Assembly: GCA_937967535.1 (NCBI GenBank)
Contig: CALCMV010000072.1
Coordinates: 1 to 7,878, forward strand
Origin: an uncultured Saprospiraceae bacterium
GTDB lineage: Bacteria; Bacteroidota; Bacteroidia; Chitinophagales; Saprospiraceae
DNA: 7,878 bases
Reading direction: 5' to 3'
Made by a program: the position numbers and the translations under genes. The notes below the pieces were generated by a model that saw nothing but the letters and a program-made list of their open reading frames with translations, was not told the origin of the DNA and ran no database searches. Of this stretch, positions 1-4,386 are shown in pieces. Numbering within the stretch: position 1 is the stretch's first letter; the number at the start of each line of letters is the position of its first letter.

Positions 1-37
1 AACATAAAAATAAATAAGTTATTTTAAATTAAAAAAC

Positions 38-76
38 GAATGTACTCGTCTGACATTTTGAAAATGTCCGACGAGT
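38..76 (-). terminator. Rho-independent terminator of the leftward gene unit
   Basis: Bases 44-59 and 61-76 are inverted copies matching at 15 of 16 positions (only t51/c69 fails to pair), so a strong stem with a tight loop centred on base 60 can form. Read on the minus strand, the stem is followed after a few bases by a run of six T (complement of the A-run at 32-37) and then more T-rich sequence. That is the shape of an intrinsic terminator. It lies about 120 bp past the stop codon of the TPR gene. On the plus strand no T-run follows, so it should act leftward only. Confidence 0.7.
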
Positions 77-142
77 GAGCATAACTCCCAAAGTTAAAAA
101 AGCAATACATATAACGCTTCCGTAAAATATGCAGAAGAACCA

Positions 143-177
143 AACTATGAACTATGAACTGGCAACTATGAACTGAT
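143..177. repeat. Heptanucleotide tandem repeat (AACTATG type)
   Basis: Five consecutive 7-base units can be read: AACTATG, AACTATG, AACTGGC, AACTATG, AACTGAT. The 12-mer AACTATGAACTG occurs exactly at 150-161 and again at 164-175. The array lies in the 3' untranslated stretch between the TPR gene stop and the terminator hairpin. It resembles the short tandem heptamer repeats found between genes in several bacterial groups. No function can be read from it. Confidence 0.6.
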
Positions 178-196
178 GCCTTAATGTGGAGTAAAT

Positions 197-2125
197 CTAC
201 TTCAACTGCGCTGCCCGTTGCCTATCCTGCTGTGCCTGCTGCATATTCCCAAGTGCCTGATACGAGTCTGCACGAAAACCGTACAAATTCGCCCTATTCG
301 GATTCAACTGAATAGCGCGGCTAAAGTCCTGAATCGCTGCTTGGTGATTGCCCGTTTGTGCATGTACGACACCTCGATTGGCGATAGCATCCTGATAAGC
401 CGGATTCATGGCAAGGGCTTTATTGAGGCTTTCGAGGGCTTGCGGAAATTTGCCTTGTTGGGCATAAATCGCGCCTGTATTGCCGTAGGCTTTTGATTCG
501 GAAGGGTTCAGTTGTGTCACTTTTTGGTAGTCGGCAAGGGCTTTGTCAAACTGCTGCGTTTCAAAATAAATATTGCCGCGATTATTGTACGCCTCATCTC
601 TATTTGGCTCTAAATCAATGGCTTTATTGTAATCCGTGAGAGCTTCGGGATATTTTTTCAATCGCCTGAATACCTTACCGCGACTAATCCGTGCCTTATA
701 ATAAATGGGCTTCAAAGCTATCGACTGATTCAAATGTACCAAAGCCTCATCATAACGTTGCGCTTCAAAATAATAATTGCCCAACTGATTGTGTGCGATG
801 TGCGAATCGGGGTATTGTTTAATCACATTCGTCCAAAGATTACCGCTATTTTGCCATACATCGCAGCGTTGATAAGTCATTACACAAAACAAAATCCCAA
901 CAGCCGCAAGACCTCCCAAGACCCCATAACGTATTCCCGATGATATATTTTTTTTCTGTAAAAAACCATCCAACAAATAGCCAAAAATCAAAAATAAACC
1001 AATATAAGCCGCATAAGTATATCGGTCAGAAATAATCGCATTGCCCACCTGCACAAATTGAAGTGTCAGAGCAATCATCGCCCCATAAAACAGCAAACCA
1101 AAAGCAACAACTTTAGTCCGTCTTAGCGACCACAACAACAATCCACCCAAGCCCAAGACCACCACAGGCGACACATAATGCAGCAGCGAAAGTCCTTTCG
1201 GATAAGGATGAAATGCCGATAAATTGATAGGCACAAACAGCTTCACCACATACATCATCGTACCGTAACAAGCAAAGAGAAATCGTTCAAAAAGATTGTG
1301 CGCGTCCGACTCGCCGACCACTACTGCCGTATCACTTTGCACCATAATCGTGATGATACCAAACACGACAGAAAGCACAAAAAACGGTACTTTTTCCAGT
1401 AAAATTTTGCTTGAAAATTCTCTGTTTTTATACCAATCCACCAAAACCAAAATCACAGGAAGCATCACCGCCGTAGGCTTCGACAGGCAGGACAAAACAA
1501 ACAAAATTAGAGTATACAGGTAGTACGCATTTTTTTTATTTTTTAAATAATTCAAATACGTAATCAACGCAGCTACAAAGAAAAAGGTGTACAAAACATC
1601 TTTGCGCTCTGCTATCCAAGCCACCGATTCTACGTGCATCGGGTGAATGGCAAATAAAAACGCAACCAATAATGCCCCCCAAATTTTTCTATCAAATAAT
1701 AAATATACAAACCAAAACACCAAGACCACATTCAACAAATGCAAAATCAAATTTGTCCAATGATAAGAAGCCGGGTTCAGGGTAGATATTTGATAATTTA
1801 ATGCTAAAGAAAAGATGGTCAAAGGATGATAATTCGATGCAATTTCCTCCGTAAACATCGTAGCGATACTCTCTCCGTTCAAATTGACAATATACGGGCT
1901 TTCGGTGACATATTCCAAATCATCCCAATTCGTAAAACCCGCATTGAGCGAAGGATAAAAACTCACAAAAGTCACGACTAAAATCGCCGCAAGTCCAAGC
2001 AAGACATGCCTGTTTCGCCACCAAGTCGCAGGGCTTTTTGCTGCAGATTTTTGGGTTTTTGCTACTTGCTGTGATGCCGCTTTTGTGGCTTTCTTTGATT
2101 GCTTTTTAGATTTCTTCTGACTCAT
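197..2125 (-). CDS. TMTC-like polytopic membrane protein with C-terminal TPR domain
   Basis: This 642-residue protein joins a GT-C-like membrane domain to tetratricopeptide repeats, the layout of eukaryotic TMTC O-mannosyltransferases and their uncharacterised bacterial relatives. A Lys/Ala-rich head (1-32) precedes about 11-12 membrane segments (first about 41-58, last about 399-417). Motifs seen are WDD (67-69) in the first external loop, HPLT (100-103), HPMHVESVAW (161-170), ERKDVLY (173-179), SKPTAVMLP (215-223) and DRYTYAAYIG (367-376). In GT-C enzymes an acidic residue in the first external loop is catalytic, so D68/D69 are the candidates. Six TPRs follow from 441 to the end, five of exactly 34 residues and a sixth slightly short; by analogy with TMTC they would be periplasmic. 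Glycosyl transfer to protein is inferred from the family, not shown. It is the last gene of the leftward unit, 63 bp after its neighbour, and may also have its own promoter. Confidence 0.85.
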   Translation of the reverse strand: MSQKKSKKQSKKATKAASQQVAKTQKSAAKSPATWWRNRHVLLGLAAILVVTFVSFYPSLNAGFTNWDDLEYVTESPYIVNLNGESIATMFTEEIASNYHPLTIFSLALNYQISTLNPASYHWTNLILHLLNVVLVFWFVYLLFDRKIWGALLVAFLFAIHPMHVESVAWIAERKDVLYTFFFVAALITYLNYLKNKKNAYYLYTLILFVLSCLSKPTAVMLPVILVLVDWYKNREFSSKILLEKVPFFVLSVVFGIITIMVQSDTAVVVGESDAHNLFERFLFACYGTMMYVVKLFVPINLSAFHPYPKGLSLLHYVSPVVVLGLGGLLLWSLRRTKVVAFGLLFYGAMIALTLQFVQVGNAIISDRYTYAAYIGLFLIFGYLLDGFLQKKNISSGIRYGVLGGLAAVGILFCVMTYQRCDVWQNSGNLWTNVIKQYPDSHIAHNQLGNYYFEAQRYDEALVHLNQSIALKPIYYKARISRGKVFRRLKKYPEALTDYNKAIDLEPNRDEAYNNRGNIYFETQQFDKALADYQKVTQLNPSESKAYGNTGAIYAQQGKFPQALESLNKALAMNPAYQDAIANRGVVHAQTGNHQAAIQDFSRAIQLNPNRANLYGFRADSYQALGNMQQAQQDRQRAAQLK

Positions 2126-2163
2126 TGCGTAATGATTGGTTTATGAGTTGATAAACTCCAATC

Positions 2164-2171
2164 CAAATTTA
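2164..2171 (-). promoter_or_regulatory. Possible internal -7 element (TAAATTTG) for the TPR gene
   Basis: On the minus strand, TAAATTTG matches the Bacteroidota -7 consensus TAnnTTTG exactly. It sits in the 63-bp gap before the TPR gene and would start transcription about 30 bases ahead of its ATG, much like the promoter of the first gene in the unit. No good TTG lies at the expected -33 distance (only GTT is near), so this is a half match. A small dyad, GTTTAT at 2139-2144 and ATAAAC at 2151-2156, would fall in the leader. Confidence 0.3.
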
Positions 2172-2188
2172 CGACAAAAAATTGAATA

Positions 2189-3424
2189 TTAACTAGGTTC
2201 AGATAAGCGCATCATCTGCGCGATGACCAAGACCAAAAAATGAATCGCAATCACCCGATAACGCAGCATCGTACCCGAATTGGACACCAAAATTCCAATC
2301 AAGACCAAATTAGACAGCGCGTAAAACAACAAAAACAATGTGACCGGATGCCAAGTGTATTGTTTTTTTCGGAAAAAAAAGGCTACTATCGCTAAGACCC
2401 ATACCAACAAAATCCCGATTGCCGAAACGATTTGTAATGCACCATCGGCGTTCCACAAAAAAGGTCGAAACAAGGTATTCACCAAACCACCCGAAGCGGC
2501 AGCGGCAATAGAAGCAAGTGTGGGGTCGAGTGGTGTAGCTCCAAAATCCGAACCGCCACTTTCTGCGAGAAATGCCCATTGACGATGTGCCAATATTTCA
2601 TAAAAATTAACCGGTAAAAACGGCGCGAGTGTGATGAGCAAAATTAGCCCGAAAGCATAAGCAAGCAAGTATTTCAGTAAAGCATTTTTCGGAAATTTCG
2701 AGCTATAAAAAAGCAGCGAAAGGGCAGGTAATAATAGAATTATCAAATAATTTCTAAATAAAAAAATTAGTCCTAATCCTATGATTATCAATAAGAAATA
2801 TTTTACAGAAAAATCACTTTTCGCTACCCGATAAGTTCCCAACAAACAACAACTCAAGCCCAAATACACCATACCTTCTTTATAAATTCCCCCCGTCCAA
2901 AAGAGCAATGAAGGTGTAAAGAAAATCAACAGATACAGCCACATATCCGACATCAATCTCAAAGGCTGCAACAAGCGATAAAAATTCAAACCCGCTACCA
3001 AAACCAAGCCCGCCATCACCAACACATGTACGCTATAATAGCCACCCGAAATGAGATGCAACAAGGCATTGAACCGACAAAAAGCATAAGAACCCAAATG
3101 ATCCCAACATTCCGTATGATAAGCATATTTGTAAATCGGCGTATCCACAAACCCCCCATTTTTACCAAAGACCAAACGCAAAAAATACATCGGATTTTCC
3201 CACAGTGAATCATAAATCACTTTGCCGCCTTTGAAATATTTGTACGCATCGCCCCCATTATAAAATCGCGCTTGTACAAATATATAAACCAAACCCGCCA
3301 ATAGCTTTGCCCCAAATGCCAAAGCTATCATTTGCCGCGACAAACCATTCACATTAAACGATTGATGACGAAAAATAAGCCATAAAAAAAGCACCGTAAA
3401 TCCTATAAAAATCAGGTATTCCAT
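2189..3424 (-). CDS. Polytopic membrane protein, possibly glycan-related
   Basis: I do not recognise a named family. The 411-residue protein has about 9-11 hydrophobic segments, for example 1-18, 30-52, 131-148, 160-176, 209-240, 251-271, 330-351, 361-381 and 391-405. Conserved-looking non-membrane motifs are GGDAYKYF (57-64) just after the second segment, PSLLFWTGGIYKEG (171-184), RPFLWNADGA (320-329) and SNSGTMLRYR (381-390). An acidic motif in an early external loop and a late Arg-rich motif recall polysaccharide polymerases and GT-C-type glycosyltransferases, but this is only resemblance. An in-frame ATG lies 13 codons upstream at 3463. I chose the ATG at 3424 because those 13 codons come from a REP-like hairpin, and because starting at MEYLIF puts the first membrane segment at the N terminus. 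It lies 80 bp after the protease gene and 63 bp before the TPR gene on the same strand. Confidence 0.75.
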   Translation of the reverse strand: MEYLIFIGFTVLFLWLIFRHQSFNVNGLSRQMIALAFGAKLLAGLVYIFVQARFYNGGDAYKYFKGGKVIYDSLWENPMYFLRLVFGKNGGFVDTPIYKYAYHTECWDHLGSYAFCRFNALLHLISGGYYSVHVLVMAGLVLVAGLNFYRLLQPLRLMSDMWLYLLIFFTPSLLFWTGGIYKEGMVYLGLSCCLLGTYRVAKSDFSVKYFLLIIIGLGLIFLFRNYLIILLLPALSLLFYSSKFPKNALLKYLLAYAFGLILLITLAPFLPVNFYEILAHRQWAFLAESGGSDFGATPLDPTLASIAAAASGGLVNTLFRPFLWNADGALQIVSAIGILLVWVLAIVAFFFRKKQYTWHPVTLFLLFYALSNLVLIGILVSNSGTMLRYRVIAIHFLVLVIAQMMRLSEPS

Positions 3425-3434
3425 GAGAAATGTA

Positions 3435-3456
3435 GCGCGGCACTTCCAGTCCGCGC
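3435..3456. repeat. REP-like hairpin 1 (GCGCGG stem, CTTCCAG loop)
   Basis: GCGCGG (3435-3440) pairs with CCGCGC (3451-3456). ACT and AGT inside them extend the stem around a TCC loop, with one bulged C at 3441. A GC-rich perfect dyad of this kind is unlike the surrounding AT-rich spacer. It lies 10 bp upstream of the start codon chosen for the membrane protein. It shares its CTTCCA core with the second hairpin at 3485-3505, read on the opposite strand. Confidence 0.7.
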
Positions 3457-3484
3457 CTCGCATATATTTGGCTGAATCAACACC

Positions 3485-3505
3485 ACACAGGTTGGAAGCC
3501 CGTGT
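3485..3505. repeat. REP-like hairpin 2, inverted relative to hairpin 1
   Basis: ACAC (3485-3488) pairs with GTGT (3502-3505) and GG (3490-3491) with CC (3499-3500), with one mismatch (a3489/c3501). The loop is TTGGAAG, which reads CTTCCAA on the minus strand. The overall plan matches hairpin 1, but the stem bases differ while pairing is kept. The element touches the last base of the protease stop codon, so it could also act as a 3'-end hairpin on that message. Confidence 0.6.
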
Positions 3506-3963
3506 TACATAACAGTTTTAAGATTAGCAGAAACATTGACCTTCGATACATCCACTATAAATTTATTCATCAACAATTTTCGACCAATCAAAATCGGGAA
3601 TTTCATGTCTTTGCGGTCTGTAAGCGACAATTGAATGGGGTAAATTTTGTCGAACAGCCTGATTTTTGTCTTCACCACATAGCGGTCTTCGGCGTGTCCG
3701 GTAGAACTTTTGACCGTCTTTTTATCGTATTTTTTTAATATAAATTCTTTTTCATTGTATTCGGGATGCGAAGGGTCAAGTAGATTAAAAGCAATCGCTT
3801 TCCCTTTCTTCGTTTTCATTTCGCGAATATTATGACAATGAATTGCAGAGGTAAATGCCCCTGTATCAATTTTTGCTTCAATATTGTACAGCTCCAATTT
3901 CGGCAAATCTACAATATCCGACCTGCCTATAATTATAAGTTTTTCTTCTTCTTTTCTCATCAT
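3505..3963 (-). CDS. RimB-type retropepsin-like protease (ATP-dependent zinc protease family)
   Basis: This 152-residue soluble protein matches the family annotated as 'ATP-dependent zinc protease' or RimK-associated RimB (Pfam Zn_protease, PF05618), which has a retropepsin-like fold. The opening IIGRSDIVDLPKL (10-22) and KIDTGAFTSAIHCHNI (31-46) are the family signature; D33 in DTGA is the expected catalytic aspartate. A second conserved block is VKSSTGHAEDRYVVKTKI (84-101), and the end holds MKFPILIGRKLL (120-131) and FIVDVSK (135-141). Length is normal for the family. In proteobacteria the partner is RimK, the ligase that adds glutamates to ribosomal protein S6; no rimK is present in this window, so that link is unproven. 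Two ATGs stand in tandem (3963 and 3960) and either could be the start. It is the first gene of the leftward unit, with a strong promoter match just upstream. Confidence 0.85.
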   Translation of the reverse strand: MMRKEEEKLIIIGRSDIVDLPKLELYNIEAKIDTGAFTSAIHCHNIREMKTKKGKAIAFNLLDPSHPEYNEKEFILKKYDKKTVKSSTGHAEDRYVVKTKIRLFDKIYPIQLSLTDRKDMKFPILIGRKLLMNKFIVDVSKVNVSANLKTVM

Positions 3964-3995
3964 TTACTTGCTCATAAAAGACCTGTTTCTGACAT

Positions 3996-4026
3996 CAAAT
4001 ATACGGATAAGCAATAGAAAATCCAA
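3996..4026 (-). promoter_or_regulatory. Bacteroidota-type promoter of the leftward unit
   Basis: Read on the minus strand, TTG (complement of 4024-4026) is followed after exactly 20 bases by TATATTTG (complement of 3996-4003). This matches the Bacteroidota housekeeping consensus of a -33 TTG and a -7 TAnnTTTG about 17-23 bp apart. Transcription should start near 3990, giving a leader of roughly 27 bases before the tandem ATG of the protease gene. It is the best promoter match I found in the window. Confidence 0.65.
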
Positions 4027-4100
4027 TTTAGGAAAATATCCACCTGTTTAGACCAAATCTTAAAAAAATGTTAAGGTCAAAACTTTCTATTACACAATTA

Positions 4101-4108
4101 TATTTTTG
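4101..4108 (+). promoter_or_regulatory. Possible distal -7 element (TATTTTTG) for the TonB receptor
   Basis: TATTTTTG fits TAnnTTTG, but no TTG lies at the right distance upstream. If used, it would give a leader of about 270 bases that includes the whole long inverted repeat before the receptor gene. Confidence 0.2.
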
Positions 4109-4283
4109 AGAAACAAAATTTTACTGTTAAAATAAATACAGAATTAATCAAAAAGTTCTATTTTGCCTTAAAATAAACGAGGTGTCAGGCGTAACGAGAG
4201 ATACAAGACCTTAGATGTGAGAACTAATTTACTTTTTTATTGTAAATAAATATTATTAATTTATTTTAAATTAAACAAAAAAA

Positions 4284-4304
4284 CAATTGATTACCAATTG
4301 ATTA
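4284..4304. repeat. Imperfect 11-bp tandem direct repeat
   Basis: CAATTGATTA occurs at 4284-4293 and 4295-4304, each containing the palindrome CAATTG. The pair sits in the centre of the long inverted repeat and overlaps a candidate -33 element for the receptor gene, so it could be a regulator site. That role is a guess. Confidence 0.4.
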
Positions 4305-4316
4305 TAAAAATATTTG
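4287..4316 (+). promoter_or_regulatory. Weak candidate promoter for the TonB receptor
   Basis: TTG at 4287-4289 and AATATTTG at 4309-4316 are 19 bp apart, the right spacing for a Bacteroidota promoter. The -7 element lacks the first T of TAnnTTTG. Use would give a leader of about 60-65 bases made largely of the right arm of the inverted repeat. Confidence 0.3.
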
Positions 4317-4386
4317 ATGCTCTCATCGCTTGTCCTATATCTTTTGCTATGCGCCTCACGTCTCTCATTTAAATAAAATTTCAACT

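Larger units (their letters stand above)
4174..4373. repeat. Long degenerate inverted repeat upstream of the TonB receptor
   Basis: The stretch 4174-4226 and the reverse complement of 4316-4373 align over about 50 bases with scattered mismatches and small gaps. Anchors are AGGCG (4187-4191) with CGCCT (4352-4356), AGATACAAGAC (4199-4209) with GTCCTATATCT (4332-4342; 9 of 11), and GATGTGAG (4215-4222) with CTCTCATC (4320-4327; 7 of 8). The two mismatches in the middle block become G-U pairs in minus-strand RNA. The roughly 90-bp centre is very AT-rich. It could be a decayed MITE-like element or a structured leader; its nature is not settled. Confidence 0.5.
3964..4386. other. 423-bp divergent intergenic region
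   Basis: No gene is seen on either strand in this AT-rich region between the leftward protease gene and the rightward TonB receptor. It contains a good minus-strand promoter match (3996-4026), a stand-alone plus-strand TATTTTTG (4101-4108), a long degenerate inverted repeat (about 4174-4373) and an imperfect 11-bp tandem repeat (4284-4304). I looked for a cobalamin-riboswitch consensus, because such switches often precede TonB receptors in this phylum, and did not find one. Confidence 0.7.

Noticed and set aside
218..496. Open frame of 92 codons on the plus strand
   Set aside because: It lies wholly opposite the TPR repeats of the minus-strand gene and has no recognisable motif; the real gene explains it.
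4330..4386. Upstream ATG that would lengthen the TonB receptor by 19 residues
   Set aside because: The extension precedes a complete signal peptide and is encoded by the right arm of the inverted repeat, so the ATG at 4387 is the better start.
4030..4386. Cobalamin or other metabolite riboswitch before the TonB receptor
   Set aside because: I found no conserved riboswitch core; the only structure seen is the degenerate inverted repeat.
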